From assembly GCF_900156375.1 (NCBI RefSeq), contig NZ_FTNK01000006.1, positions 62,001 through 126,000 of the forward strand: a stretch of 64,000 nt of DNA, given 5' to 3'. The position numbers were made by a program, and so were the translations under genes. The stretch's first letter is position 1; every line of letters begins with the position of its first letter. Origin of the DNA: Paenibacillus macquariensis. GTDB taxonomy: Bacteria; Bacillota; Bacilli; Paenibacillales; Paenibacillaceae. Shown here piece by piece: positions 1 to 8,924 of this stretch. The notes below the pieces were generated by a model that saw only the letters and a list, made by a program, of their open reading frames with translations, did not search any database and was not told where the DNA came from.

Positions 1-348
1 TATAAAATACGCTCCACACCAGATAAATACGGGCTCAAGTGCTAATATAATTGTTGAACTCGACACCGTCGTATACTTTAATGAACCCATCCACAACAAA
101 AAATGTAACGCTAGGAAAAACCCGGATACTCCCAGGAGGATCCAATTCTTATACGAAACCGCACGGAATTCAGAAACTCGTCGAATTCCGAAGGGAAGCA
201 TAATTAATACTGCAAATAGAAGTCTATACATCCCTTGAATCGATGCAGGTGCGCTAGACCATTTCACAAATATAGCAGAGAAAGAGACCGCAATAACTCC
301 GATGAGAAGCGGTATGATGATAGGAATAGGTGATGATGATTTCTTCAT
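1..348 (-). CDS. EamA/DMT-family membrane transporter, N-terminal part (cut by window edge)
   Basis: The frame opens at ATG 348 and runs off the left edge without a stop, so about 116 residues of the N-terminal part are visible. They begin MKKSSSPIPIIIPLL and contain about three hydrophobic helices (near 8-28, 36-56 and 66-88), with the IFVKWSSAP...YR motif typical of the first EamA repeat and the SLKYTTVSSSTII segment typical of helix 4. The family consists of inner-membrane drug/metabolite exporters of about 300 residues with ten helices; the substrate cannot be told. It lies 40 bp downstream of the SLH-GH18 gene on the same strand with no visible terminator, so co-transcription is possible. 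A GAGAGG about 15 nt upstream is a poorly spaced ribosome site. Confidence 0.82.
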   Translation of the reverse strand, partial: MKKSSSPIPIIIPLLIGVIAVSFSAIFVKWSSAPASIQGMYRLLFAVLIMLPFGIRRVSEFRAVSYKNWILLGVSGFFLALHFLLWMGSLKYTTVSSSTIILALEPVFIWCGAYFI

Positions 349-388
349 TGTAGATTGTAGATTCCTCTCGTGTTGGTGTTTCAATCAT

Positions 389-2008
389 TTAGTAAGCTGA
401 ATACTTGACAACATTCCTTATCGCAGCCCAGATATCAAGGCTTTCAGCTCCCATGTACCAATACCCATATCCCGCAATACCTTTGTTTGCAGCCATATGA
501 GCCTTAATAGAAAGTGAGCGAGAATCTTCCGCCCAAATGCTATGTTTGATCCCTAATTTTGAATACGTTGCTATATATTGAGCGGTTGTATCGTTCCATG
601 AGAGCTTTGCGTTCATGGCACTAATCCGTTGATTCTGTCGTAATAACGATAATTCTTCAGATACGATACCCTTTGGAGTATCAGACCAATCACGTGTATA
701 GAACGGCAGTGCCATAATCACTTTTTTGGAAGGTACAGAAAGGATCAATTTGTTCAAAGCTTTTTCTACCCATGGAAGTGAAGACACAGATCCAGCTTTC
801 GGAGATGTTGACCAATGCTCATCATAACTCATCAGGACAACATAATCTGCGGATTTCCCGAGCTTCTCATAATCGAACCCATCCGTCCAATCTGTCCCTA
901 AATCGGGAGATACATCAATAGATAGCACGGCACCTATCTTGTGTAATTCATTGGATAACGTAGAGATAAAGGCTGTTAGATTGTCACGATCCACTGGATC
1001 CACATCTTCAAAATCGACATTAATGCCAGCCAACTTATATTGTTGAACATATCTAGTCAATTGTTGAATCACTTTATTCCTCGTTATTGAACTAGATAAT
1101 ATCGTATGTGTCAGTTCGGAATTCGAACGATTCCCAAGCATTGCCCATATCTTCTTGTTATGTTGTGATGCGTAAGTCATTAACTCTTTGTTGGAATTAT
1201 CCGATACCACACCGTTATTTTCTAAGTAGAACCACCTAGGCACCAATGTGTTAATGTTAGAAGATTTAACTTGATTGATAAATTGTGTAGTTGTGCTATC
1301 ATATTGCCAACCCATTTGAATAACAGAAGTCTGTTGACCCTTACTTACTTTAACTCCGAAAGGTGTATCGAGGATTCGAGATAGTACGACTGCGGTCTCT
1401 TCCCTCGTCATTGCATCATTCGGACGGAATTTATTCCCTTCCCCAGACATAATTGAATTCTTGTAAATGGTATATACATATGGAATAGCCCATGAAGCAA
1501 TTTTGTTTGAATCAACGAATGGAAGACTACTAGATGTAGACCCTGCCTTCATCTTCGTAGCTCTAACAATCAGCGCTGCTACTTCTTGACGACTGATCTG
1601 AATCTGTGGTTCGAATATCCCCGGGCGGACCCCATCTACAATACCTAAGTTCAACCCCGCTTGTATCCATCCATAATACCAGTCATTCTTCCCGACATCT
1701 GTAAAAGAAGAAATAGCGTTATCTACAGGTTCCAACTTTAATAATCTATCGATCATGGTAATGAATTCAGCCCGAGTCACAGGTTTCTTTGGGGAAAATG
1801 TGCGTGGCCCCGTACCAATAAGAATATTTAGACCAGCTAGCCGAACAATTTCCTTCTGAGCATAACTATTCGTAATATCGTCGAAAGGAAGTTTGTTACT
1901 TGCATTAGCTGCAAAGGTTGAAGGAATAGAAGTAACTAGGATAGATATCATTAATAACATTAGCGTACTAATCTTAAAGATAACTTTATGTAAGCCATTT
2001 TGTTTCAA
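389..2008 (-). CDS. SLH-domain surface glycoside hydrolase, GH18 (YaaH/chitinase-like)
   Basis: A secreted, cell-wall-attached protein of 539 aa. Residues 1-34 are a signal peptide (hydrophobic core about 12-28, likely cut near AFA/AANA). Three SLH repeats follow (about 40-90, 101-150 and 163-212), which bind pyruvylated secondary wall polymer. Residues 225-539 form a GH18 barrel. The motif GINVDFED (329-335) supplies the catalytic Glu334 with Asp332, and the VVLMSYDEH strand and a late WYMGAES segment fit the family. GH18 enzymes of this type cut chitin-like or peptidoglycan glycan chains, and a cell-wall or spore-cortex target is an inference. The start is TTG, chosen because GTGAGGA lies about 8 nt upstream and no better ATG exists. 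The EamA transporter follows on the same strand. Confidence 0.87.
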   Translation of the reverse strand: MKQNGLHKVIFKISTLMLLMISILVTSIPSTFAANASNKLPFDDITNSYAQKEIVRLAGLNILIGTGPRTFSPKKPVTRAEFITMIDRLLKLEPVDNAISSFTDVGKNDWYYGWIQAGLNLGIVDGVRPGIFEPQIQISRQEVAALIVRATKMKAGSTSSSLPFVDSNKIASWAIPYVYTIYKNSIMSGEGNKFRPNDAMTREETAVVLSRILDTPFGVKVSKGQQTSVIQMGWQYDSTTTQFINQVKSSNINTLVPRWFYLENNGVVSDNSNKELMTYASQHNKKIWAMLGNRSNSELTHTILSSSITRNKVIQQLTRYVQQYKLAGINVDFEDVDPVDRDNLTAFISTLSNELHKIGAVLSIDVSPDLGTDWTDGFDYEKLGKSADYVVLMSYDEHWSTSPKAGSVSSLPWVEKALNKLILSVPSKKVIMALPFYTRDWSDTPKGIVSEELSLLRQNQRISAMNAKLSWNDTTAQYIATYSKLGIKHSIWAEDSRSLSIKAHMAANKGIAGYGYWYMGAESLDIWAAIRNVVKYSAY

Positions 2009-2102
2009 TAGAAAATCCTCACTTTTTAATAGAATAGAGTGCTAGTCTATCCTATCAAATTAAAGCGAAGGCTATTATGATCAAATAATGGAAGGTTGGC
2101 CG

Positions 2103-3902
2103 TTAAAAGAGAGATTCAAGTTCGTCGATCAAAGAACCCACATAGTTGACCGCAGAAATAATGGGATCCGCTTCTGACATATCTACACCTGCTAGCTTCA
2201 TAAGCTCCAGTGGCGTCATACTTCCACCGGCTTTGAGCACCTCCAACCACCGATCAATCGCAGGCTGTCCTTCTTCACGGATAATCTGTGCAACTGCTGT
2301 AGAGGCGCTTAATCCAGCTGCATAGGTGTACGGATATAGACCCATATAATAATGTGGCTGGCGCATCCACGTCAGTGTAGCATCTTCTTCAATTTCAACG
2401 GACTCGCCCCAGAATGACGTGAGTATCTCTCCTTTTAGCTCAGAAAGAACTTTAGCTGTAATTGGCTTATCATTCATCGCTAAACGATAGACACGACGCT
2501 GAAGTTCACCTTCAAGAAGATGTGTTACAAAGTTATGATAATACGTGTTCAGAAGTTGTAGAATAACCCACCGCTTCATACGATTATCACTTGAATTAGC
2601 CTTTAAATGTTCAGCAAGCAGAAGTTCATTCAATGTCGATGGCGCTTCAATAAAATACGTCGATGGACGGGCATTCGTTAAGCGCTGGCTCCTAGCTGCA
2701 AGCATCAGATGTCCAGCATGCCCAACTTCATGCGCTAATGTGAATGCACCTCGCATATTATCTGCCCAAGTCATCAGGATGTAGGAGTGTTCACCATAGG
2801 CAGAAGAACAAAATGCCCCCGTCGACTTACCTACATTATTCGCATAATCAACCCATCTCTCATTGAACGCTGAGTTCACAATCTCACCATATTCAGGCCC
2901 GAGAACACCCAGGGCATCTTGGATCAACTGGCATGCTTCTGAATAGGTCGTACTTGGACTGAATTCGGGATCAAGTGGCGCCTTTAGATCAGCAAAGTAC
3001 ATATGTTCAAGACCTAGTTCACGTTTCTTCAGATTAGCAAAGCGACGCATATGTGGCGCCAATTGTTCTAGGATCGTATCCAGGACCTGATTATACATTT
3101 TAGAAGTTACTTGTTGTGGTTGTAGAAGCATCTCGGTTACTGACTCATATCCACGTAGACGAGAAAGTACGACCTGCTTCTTAACTTCTGTCGCATAGGC
3201 TTCAGCGAAAGTATTCTGATATGTACGTAGAGAGCGACTAAAGGACGCGAATGCCGAACGTCGAAGCGTCGTGTCTGTCGATTGCTCATATTTATTCTCA
3301 TATAACGGGAATGATACTGGCAAGGAATTGCCGCCCTCATCCGTTACATTTTCAAATGTCATATCAGATAACTTCGCTCGCAGATACACACGATAAGGTG
3401 AGTTGAATACTTCGCTCATCGATGCAAGCACACTCTCGGTTTCAGAACTTAGACGATGAGGTTTCGTCTTGAGCAATAGGTGAATACTTCTGCCGTAATC
3501 TGATAATCCAGCATTCTCGTCCAAATACCCTTCTACCGTGCCATCAGGTAATGAAATAATCTCTGAATTGATAAAAGACAACTGAGATGCGATACTCGAG
3601 ACCATATCTCCCGATTTCGCCGAGTTCACGAGATGATCTGGATTTGTTCCATCCTCAGTCTGACGTAGATGTGCAAATGTAGCCGCTCGAGAGACTCTTC
3701 TATGCAATTCCTCTTGGGCATTGAGACAAGCTAACAGCGTATCTGAACCTTCATTTAAACGACCTTTATACTGTGTTATAGACTTTACATCCTCGCGGAT
3801 GGATTTCAATTCCATCTCCCAAGCTTCTACACTTGTAAAAAGATCATCCAAATTCCATGTCGTTTCTTCAAGTACTTCTGAGCGATTCATGATCTTATCC
3901 AT
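2103..3902 (-). CDS. pepF: Oligoendopeptidase F, M3 metallopeptidase
   Basis: A cytoplasmic zinc peptidase of 599 aa, the usual PepF length, that hydrolyses short peptides. The zinc site is seen as LAHEVGH (His391, Glu392, His395) with a third ligand at Glu419 in IEAPSTLNE, 28 residues after His391 as in the M3 family. The N-terminal oligopeptidase domain (about 115-185) and the C-terminal YYMGLYPYTYAAGLS segment also fit PepF. The start ATG has GAGAGGGG about 9 nt upstream; a second ATG four codons later is less well placed. It is transcribed away from the GNAT gene, with 51 bp between them. In Bacillus, PepF overproduction affects sporulation signalling peptides; a role of that kind here would be inference. 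A second, divergent M3 peptidase lies at 18.5-20.2 kb. Confidence 0.93.
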   Translation of the reverse strand: MDKIMNRSEVLEETTWNLDDLFTSVEAWEMELKSIREDVKSITQYKGRLNEGSDTLLACLNAQEELHRRVSRAATFAHLRQTEDGTNPDHLVNSAKSGDMVSSIASQLSFINSEIISLPDGTVEGYLDENAGLSDYGRSIHLLLKTKPHRLSSETESVLASMSEVFNSPYRVYLRAKLSDMTFENVTDEGGNSLPVSFPLYENKYEQSTDTTLRRSAFASFSRSLRTYQNTFAEAYATEVKKQVVLSRLRGYESVTEMLLQPQQVTSKMYNQVLDTILEQLAPHMRRFANLKKRELGLEHMYFADLKAPLDPEFSPSTTYSEACQLIQDALGVLGPEYGEIVNSAFNERWVDYANNVGKSTGAFCSSAYGEHSYILMTWADNMRGAFTLAHEVGHAGHLMLAARSQRLTNARPSTYFIEAPSTLNELLLAEHLKANSSDNRMKRWVILQLLNTYYHNFVTHLLEGELQRRVYRLAMNDKPITAKVLSELKGEILTSFWGESVEIEEDATLTWMRQPHYYMGLYPYTYAAGLSASTAVAQIIREEGQPAIDRWLEVLKAGGSMTPLELMKLAGVDMSEADPIISAVNYVGSLIDELESLF

Positions 3903-3953
3903 CTTCTCTTGCCCCTCTCATATCATCATTTTATCTTTCATACTAAATATGCT

Positions 3954-4517
3954 TTAGAGCGATATCGTCTTCACCATATGATAATACATATGACCATTTA
4001 TCGGAATTTCTTTATCCACGATAAATCCTGATCTCTGATACAAAGCATATGCGCCAGCATTATCTATATCTACTGCCAATGCAATTCGAGTGAAATTTCG
4101 ATTCGTCGCTTCATTCTCCACGGCTATCATAAGTTCAGTACCAATACCTCGTCTTCCGTATGCAGGAGACACAGAGAGGGTATCTATATAATATTCATCC
4201 TCATCGGCTTCCTTGTCTAGCACAATATTCGGATCATTCTTCAAGTTACGTAAGTAATCAATAATCGGTTTATCCAATATGGCTGCATCAGATCCAGCGT
4301 ATGATACGACAACACCAGCTACCTCACCATTGACTTCTTTGACCAACATTTGATGATAACTTAAACGCCCCTCTTCTTGAACGAAGAATTTTTCCAGAAC
4401 ATCAAGGGCATCTGCTTCAGTCTCTTGTCCTGTTAATTGGTGCGCAATATCATGTATTGCGTCATAAAGTAATCTTGAAACCTCAGGTCCATCTTCTTTT
4501 TTCGCGTGTCTTAACAT
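3954..4517 (-). CDS. GNAT-family N-acetyltransferase
   Basis: A single-domain acetyltransferase of 187 aa. The acetyl-CoA loop is visible as YGRRGIGTELMIAVE (about 125-140), preceded by the DEYYIDTLSVSP strand and followed by ARIALAVD-like beta5 and the NAGAYALYQRSGF helix characteristic of GNAT folds. The acceptor (small molecule, peptide or protein) cannot be read from sequence. The ATG at 4517 is chosen because AGGGAGG-type sequence at 4525-4530 lies 7-8 nt upstream; the longer frame would start with a TTG inside that ribosome site. It sits between pepF, transcribed the same way, and ktrB, transcribed divergently. Confidence 0.85.
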   Translation of the reverse strand: MLRHAKKEDGPEVSRLLYDAIHDIAHQLTGQETEADALDVLEKFFVQEEGRLSYHQMLVKEVNGEVAGVVVSYAGSDAAILDKPIIDYLRNLKNDPNIVLDKEADEDEYYIDTLSVSPAYGRRGIGTELMIAVENEATNRNFTRIALAVDIDNAGAYALYQRSGFIVDKEIPINGHMYYHMVKTISL

Positions 4518-4653
4518 GATGTATCCCTCCAAGTTTTCTGTATTGATATTAAATTATAACTTACGATAAGAAATAATGGGAGTCGAGGACTGTTTTATCA
4601 ATCTTGGGTACACTATAATGGAAAGAATGACATTTTAGAAAGAGAGCAATGAA

Positions 4654-6018
4654 ATGAATTTAACGAAGAAAAATAAAGTGTATCGCTTCTTATTAACCCC
4701 ACCGAAGATATTAGTGATCGGATTCGCAATCATCATTCTAATAGGGACTATTCTGCTTGCGTTACCCATAGCCTCATCAACAGGATCATCTTTATCACTT
4801 ATGAATGCTTTATTTATGGCAACCTCAGCAACTTGCGTCACAGGACTTGCTGTCATCGATCCGGGTACAGAGCTTTCAACTTTTGGGGAAATAGTGATAT
4901 TAAGCCTTTGTCAAATTGGTGGACTCGGTTTCACCACCATGGCTACGTTGATTGCCTTAGTGTTCAACAAACGTATTTCTGTTAAAGAGCGTCTCATTCT
5001 ACAACAAGCGATGAATCACGGAAGTATGGAGGGCATTGTGCGTCTCATGCGCAAAGTCATTTTCTATTCTCTCACCATCGAATTGGTAGGAGCTATACTT
5101 CTATCCATTCGGTTTGCACTGGACATGCCAGTCGGACAGGCCTTATATTATGGATTATTCCATAGTATTTCTTCATTCACAAACGTTGGTCTTGATATAT
5201 TCGGGAGCATCCACGGACCATTTAGTAGCTTTAATCCTTATGTAAATGATCCCTATGTAAATCTGGTCATTATCCTACTCATCTTTCTCGGTGGGATTGG
5301 TTTTATTGTCATATCCGATCTACTCGGATTTCGTAAGTCGAGAAAACTATCGCTTCACAGCAAAGTGGTTCTCTCAGTGTCACTTGCCCTTGTTGTGATT
5401 GGATCCATCGTGATTTATATTTTTGAGTATACTAATGTAAATACGTTACAAGGTCTTAGTCAACCAGATAAAATCATGGCATCAACATTACAATCGGTCA
5501 CTACGCGTTCTGGTGGGATCACAACATTAGACATCCCTATGTTACGTCAATCTACACAGTTTTTCATGATTATATGGATGTTCATAGGTGCAGCACCTGG
5601 TTCCACGGGTGGAGGGATCAAAGTGACTACCTTTGCTATTCTTATAGGTGCCATGTATACGATGGCTCGAGGCAGAGAAGATGTCGTATTCTTCCGCTAT
5701 CGGATTTCAAAGGAAGTAGTATACAAAGCCATTACACTTACACTGTTGTCTTTTCTACTCGTCATCGCTTTCACCATGTTATTATCTGTTACAGAAGATC
5801 ACCAATTTCTAACCCTACTATTTGAGGCAACCTCCGCCTTCGGAACGTGTGGCCTCTCAATGGGACTCACCTCTGAGCTTTCATTTGTAGGAAAATTAGC
5901 GATCACTTTCCTGATGTTCTTAGGCCGACTTGGTCCTTTAACATTAGCTTATGCATTAAGCCCTAAACCACAGAAAGAATCATTCCGATATCCAGAAGGT
6001 AAAATAACAATCGGATAA
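4654..6018 (+). CDS. ktrB: KtrB/TrkH-family potassium uptake channel subunit
   Basis: An integral membrane protein of 454 aa, close to Bacillus KtrB length, that carries potassium (with sodium dependence in known KtrAB/KtrCD). Four pore-loop repeats with selectivity-filter segments are visible: TCVTGLAV (about 60), SFTNVGLD (about 170), TTRSGGIT (about 280) and FGTCGLSMG (about 395). The middle repeat carries a glycine-rich PGSTGGG gating-loop region. The partner RCK subunit KtrA or KtrC is not next to it, so the gene is an orphan here; assignment as KtrB or KtrD is undecided. ATG 4654 follows a weak AGAGAG site, with a second ATG 5 nt upstream in another frame. A strong bidirectional hairpin terminator follows. 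Confidence 0.9.
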   Translation: MNLTKKNKVYRFLLTPPKILVIGFAIIILIGTILLALPIASSTGSSLSLMNALFMATSATCVTGLAVIDPGTELSTFGEIVILSLCQIGGLGFTTMATLIALVFNKRISVKERLILQQAMNHGSMEGIVRLMRKVIFYSLTIELVGAILLSIRFALDMPVGQALYYGLFHSISSFTNVGLDIFGSIHGPFSSFNPYVNDPYVNLVIILLIFLGGIGFIVISDLLGFRKSRKLSLHSKVVLSVSLALVVIGSIVIYIFEYTNVNTLQGLSQPDKIMASTLQSVTTRSGGITTLDIPMLRQSTQFFMIIWMFIGAAPGSTGGGIKVTTFAILIGAMYTMARGREDVVFFRYRISKEVVYKAITLTLLSFLLVIAFTMLLSVTEDHQFLTLLFEATSAFGTCGLSMGLTSELSFVGKLAITFLMFLGRLGPLTLAYALSPKPQKESFRYPEGKITIG

Positions 6019-6021
6019 AAC

Positions 6022-6065
6022 AAAGAGCTTCGCTGATCCTTTGAAGGATAAGTGAAGCTCTTTTT
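6022..6065. terminator. Bidirectional intrinsic terminator between ktrB and the response regulator
   Basis: AAAGAGCTTC pairs with GAAGCTCTTT across a loop containing GATCC/GGATA, flanked by A and T tracts on both sides. It ends the rightward ktrB message and the leftward two-component operon. Confidence 0.85.
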
Positions 6066-6738
6066 AAGTACGTTTACGTTTAGGAAATAGTCCTGTTTTA
6101 CGATTAACTAATCCTTTTTCCATGGCATACCGGGTTAATTGCACACGATTCTCAAGATGAAGTTTTTGTAGGATATTCTTCAAATGGTTCTTTACCGTCT
6201 GATCGGAAATACCGAGTTGTGTGGCAATTTCTTTATTCGTCAGTCCTGATGCAACCCATGTTAATATTTCTCTTTCTCTTGTGGTCAACGGAATATGATC
6301 CTCGTTCGCGACAGAAATCGGAAATTCTTTCAGTATCTGATAAGCAAGTTCGCGGCTTAAGGGAGCATCATCTCTCATAATCGCATGGAGATACGCAAGC
6401 CATGTGCTTGGGGATAGGTTTTTCAGTAAATAACCTTGTGCGCCCTGCTTAAGTGCCTCGAATAAATGTGCGATATCATCAGATACTGTAATCATTACTA
6501 TTTTGACATAAGGATATTGTAATTTAATGATTCGAGTGGCCTCAAGACCACCTATACCCTGCATTTCAATATCCATTAGGATAAGATCGGGCATCAGTTG
6601 CTCCGTAACAGCGATCGCTTCTTCTCCACTAGACACAACCCCAATGACATCATAATCCTCATCTTCATCCAGTATACTTATCATCGCTTCCCTAGCATGT
6701 TGTGAATCATCAACGATAAGTACGCGATATATACTCAT
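6064..6738 (-). CDS. NarL/LuxR-type response regulator
   Basis: A 224-aa transcription factor. The receiver domain spans about 4-120 with Asp10/Asp11, the phospho-acceptor Asp56 (LILMD), Thr84 and Lys106. The C-terminal LuxR-type helix-turn-helix (about 150-205) carries LTTREREIL, the recognition segment GLTNKEIATQLGISDQTVKNH and NRVQ. It overlaps the upstream histidine kinase by 4 nt (ATGA), so the two are translationally coupled and certainly function as a pair. Target genes are unknown; no nearby gene has an obvious shared site. Resembles the LiaR/DegU/YdfI group in layout. Confidence 0.93.
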   Translation of the reverse strand: MSIYRVLIVDDSQHAREAMISILDEDEDYDVIGVVSSGEEAIAVTEQLMPDLILMDIEMQGIGGLEATRIIKLQYPYVKIVMITVSDDIAHLFEALKQGAQGYLLKNLSPSTWLAYLHAIMRDDAPLSRELAYQILKEFPISVANEDHIPLTTREREILTWVASGLTNKEIATQLGISDQTVKNHLKNILQKLHLENRVQLTRYAMEKGLVNRKTGLFPKRKRT

Positions 6739-7574
6739 GACGTTGTTGCCTCCATTCTAATCTCAACTACGGCTCCTTGGGATACATCCGGTAGGGATAC
6801 CTGCCACCCAAGATCCTGTGCTCTTTCCATCATAATACGTAGTCCATAACGATCTTTGTAGTAATCAAGGTCATCCATCATGCCGACCCCGTTATCTTCA
6901 ATACGGACTTGCCACGACTGATCTGTTCCAACCCCACGAATCGAAATAATGGTCGCTTGCGCATGTTTGGCTATATTAAGAAGGGATTCACGGATACAAG
7001 CTAACATCTCTATTTTTTGTCTCGCATCAAGGCAATGATCTGGGATCGTCCATTCAATGAAAGGTTGGATAGTTAACGTCTCATCCGCAATATCCATAAT
7101 TCTAGCTTTCATGGAGTCTTCGAATTCATGCATCTCTGTCGTTGCCGGATAACGTAGATTCGTGATGGCCTGACGAGCATACCGATTAACTTCATGAACC
7201 GTTTTACGTATTTCTTGAATCTCACCCTGCTCTTCTATCGTGGTTGTTTTCGTATCCACACGATCAATTTGCACAGACAATAAGAATAGAGACTGTGCTA
7301 TTCCATCATGAAGTTCTCTTGATAACAGTTCTCTCGCTTCAAGTGCCGCCTTCTCTGTACGTTCACGGTTCAACTCTTCTTGATTATGTTCAAGCATCCG
7401 AAATAGTGGCATCAATAATGTCAGACTCGTGAGAAAAACAATGACCGGGCTTAGAAAATTCCCCAAATCCATCGAGATGTAATGAAGTAAAGCACTATGA
7501 CGTAAATATTCCCATAAACCAACCGTTACCGTAGGTAGAAAGAGGATCATCCATTTAATCTGTTTGTACGACAT
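6735..7574 (-). CDS. Sensor histidine kinase (HisKA_3, NarL/LiaS class)
   Basis: A 279-aa membrane kinase that phosphorylates the adjacent response regulator. Two predicted helices (about 8-22 and 40-58) leave almost no extracellular domain, so the signal is probably sensed inside the membrane or through a partner, as in intramembrane-sensing LiaS-type kinases (inference). The dimerisation/phosphoacceptor motif ELHDGIAQSL places the phosphorylated residue at His89. The HATPase domain (about 185-275) has the N-box SLLNIAKHA, the G1 box VRIEDNGVGM and a YGLRIM segment. It starts 4 nt before the end of the frame of its regulator. No membrane protein gene that could be a sensory accessory is adjacent. 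Confidence 0.91.
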   Translation of the reverse strand: MSYKQIKWMILFLPTVTVGLWEYLRHSALLHYISMDLGNFLSPVIVFLTSLTLLMPLFRMLEHNQEELNRERTEKAALEARELLSRELHDGIAQSLFLLSVQIDRVDTKTTTIEEQGEIQEIRKTVHEVNRYARQAITNLRYPATTEMHEFEDSMKARIMDIADETLTIQPFIEWTIPDHCLDARQKIEMLACIRESLLNIAKHAQATIISIRGVGTDQSWQVRIEDNGVGMMDDLDYYKDRYGLRIMMERAQDLGWQVSLPDVSQGAVVEIRMEATTS

Positions 7575-7696
7575 TGTGTCCTCCTGTAAGATTTACTTTG
7601 AAAAACCAATAGTACGCTCCTCTAAGAGCATCCATTCATTATATCTGAGAAGTAATCAGAATTCATCTCTTTCATCTTTTATTTAGATGCAACCAA

Positions 7697-7735
7697 ACAA
7701 CCTCGTAACAGGATACTAACCGTCACGAGGTTGTT
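7697..7735 (-). terminator. Stem-loop after the LacI-regulated operon
   Basis: AACAACCTCGT (7697-7707) pairs perfectly with ACGAGGTTGTT (7725-7735) over a 17-nt loop, about 60 nt past the stop of the last oxidoreductase gene. The T tract is weak, so efficiency is uncertain. Confidence 0.6.
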
Positions 7736-7793
7736 CGATGGAAAGTTATTCAGTATCGTAGGGCCTATTTATTTAAGAATAATCCAAAGAGCA

Positions 7794-8900
7794 TCATTCT
7801 TCCAATGTATAAGGTTCAAGATCCTTATGCATGGGGCTTGGTCTTGAACATGTACTATGCATCTCATAATGTTTCGAAGCATCCGAAGCATCATGGAAAG
7901 CCCACATGGCCTCCAGAACATGGTACGCTAGTTCACCACTTGCTCGATGTGGACGTCCGCTTTGGATGGCGTAGGCCATATCAGCTGCGGCAATACCTCT
8001 TGTATTCTCTTCATAACCATATAATAATGGCTGTTCGATCCATTCTGATTGTCCAGTTAGGCGATATTTCACTTTTCCACTGAAACTATTAGGATCAGGC
8101 ACTTGAAGAGTACCCTTCGTACCATAGATCTCAATCGGTGGCAGGCTACTTCCTCCAAAGATATCAAAGCTCATAATAAGCGTTCCTATGGCCCCTTCTT
8201 CGAATTCCATCATGCCAGCCACATGTGTTGGAATCTCAACTGGAATGACTTGACCTTTCTTCTTCTCACTTGTGATGATTCTTTCGTCCAGTGCTTTTCC
8301 AGTAATCCCTGTGATTCGTTTAATTGGACCCAATAATTGAATAAGTGCTGTCAAATAATAAGGTCCCATATCAAACATCGGACCACCGCCTACTTGGTAG
8401 TAAAACTCTGGATCAGGATGCCATCCTTCGTGTCCATGACTCATCATAAATGCCGTTGCTGCTATCGGACGTCCAATCACGCCATCGTTCAATAATTGTA
8501 AAGCCGTTTGGATTCCCGCACCATAGAATGTTTCTGGTGCGCATCCAACACGGAGACCTTTTTCTTTCGCTACTTGTAATACCTGTTGACCTTCTTCACG
8601 CGTAACAGCAAGTGGTTTCTCCACGTAAACATGCTTACCTGCCCTAAGCGCTTGCAGACATACCGAAGCATGAGCCGCAGGAATCGTTAGATTAATAACC
8701 AATTGAATATCTGGATCGGCCAATAACTCTTCAGGGGAATAAGCTTTAGGTATATCATATTCTACGGCTTTCTCCCGAGCCCGCTCTATATCTATATCTG
8801 CACATGCAACTAAATCGATTATTTTAAATTTCTTGCAGTTCTCCATATAGATACTGCTTATTTTCCCACAACCAATAATTCCAACCGTTATTTTATCCAT
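7794..8900 (-). CDS. Gfo/Idh/MocA-family oxidoreductase (operon distal copy)
   Basis: A cytoplasmic NAD(P)-dependent dehydrogenase of 368 aa. The N-terminal Rossmann fold shows VGIIGCGKISSIY (6-18), and the dinucleotide-domain motif HVYVEKPLAVT with Lys near residue 96 is the family active-site signature. The C-terminal alpha/beta domain has GGGPMFDMGPYYLTAL with the Asp/His-type catalytic region. GGAGGGG lies about 10 nt before ATG 8900. It is the last gene of the run lacI - oxidoreductase - thuA - oxidoreductase, 24 bp after thuA. Substrate is probably a sugar, cyclitol or related 3-keto compound (inference from ThuA/Gfo partners); it is not closely alike in sequence to the first oxidoreductase of the operon. 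Confidence 0.9.
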   Translation of the reverse strand: MDKITVGIIGCGKISSIYMENCKKFKIIDLVACADIDIERAREKAVEYDIPKAYSPEELLADPDIQLVINLTIPAAHASVCLQALRAGKHVYVEKPLAVTREEGQQVLQVAKEKGLRVGCAPETFYGAGIQTALQLLNDGVIGRPIAATAFMMSHGHEGWHPDPEFYYQVGGGPMFDMGPYYLTALIQLLGPIKRITGITGKALDERIITSEKKKGQVIPVEIPTHVAGMMEFEEGAIGTLIMSFDIFGGSSLPPIEIYGTKGTLQVPDPNSFSGKVKYRLTGQSEWIEQPLLYGYEENTRGIAAADMAYAIQSGRPHRASGELAYHVLEAMWAFHDASDASKHYEMHSTCSRPSPMHKDLEPYTLEE

Positions 8901-8924
8901 TCTATAATTCCCCTCCTATATACT

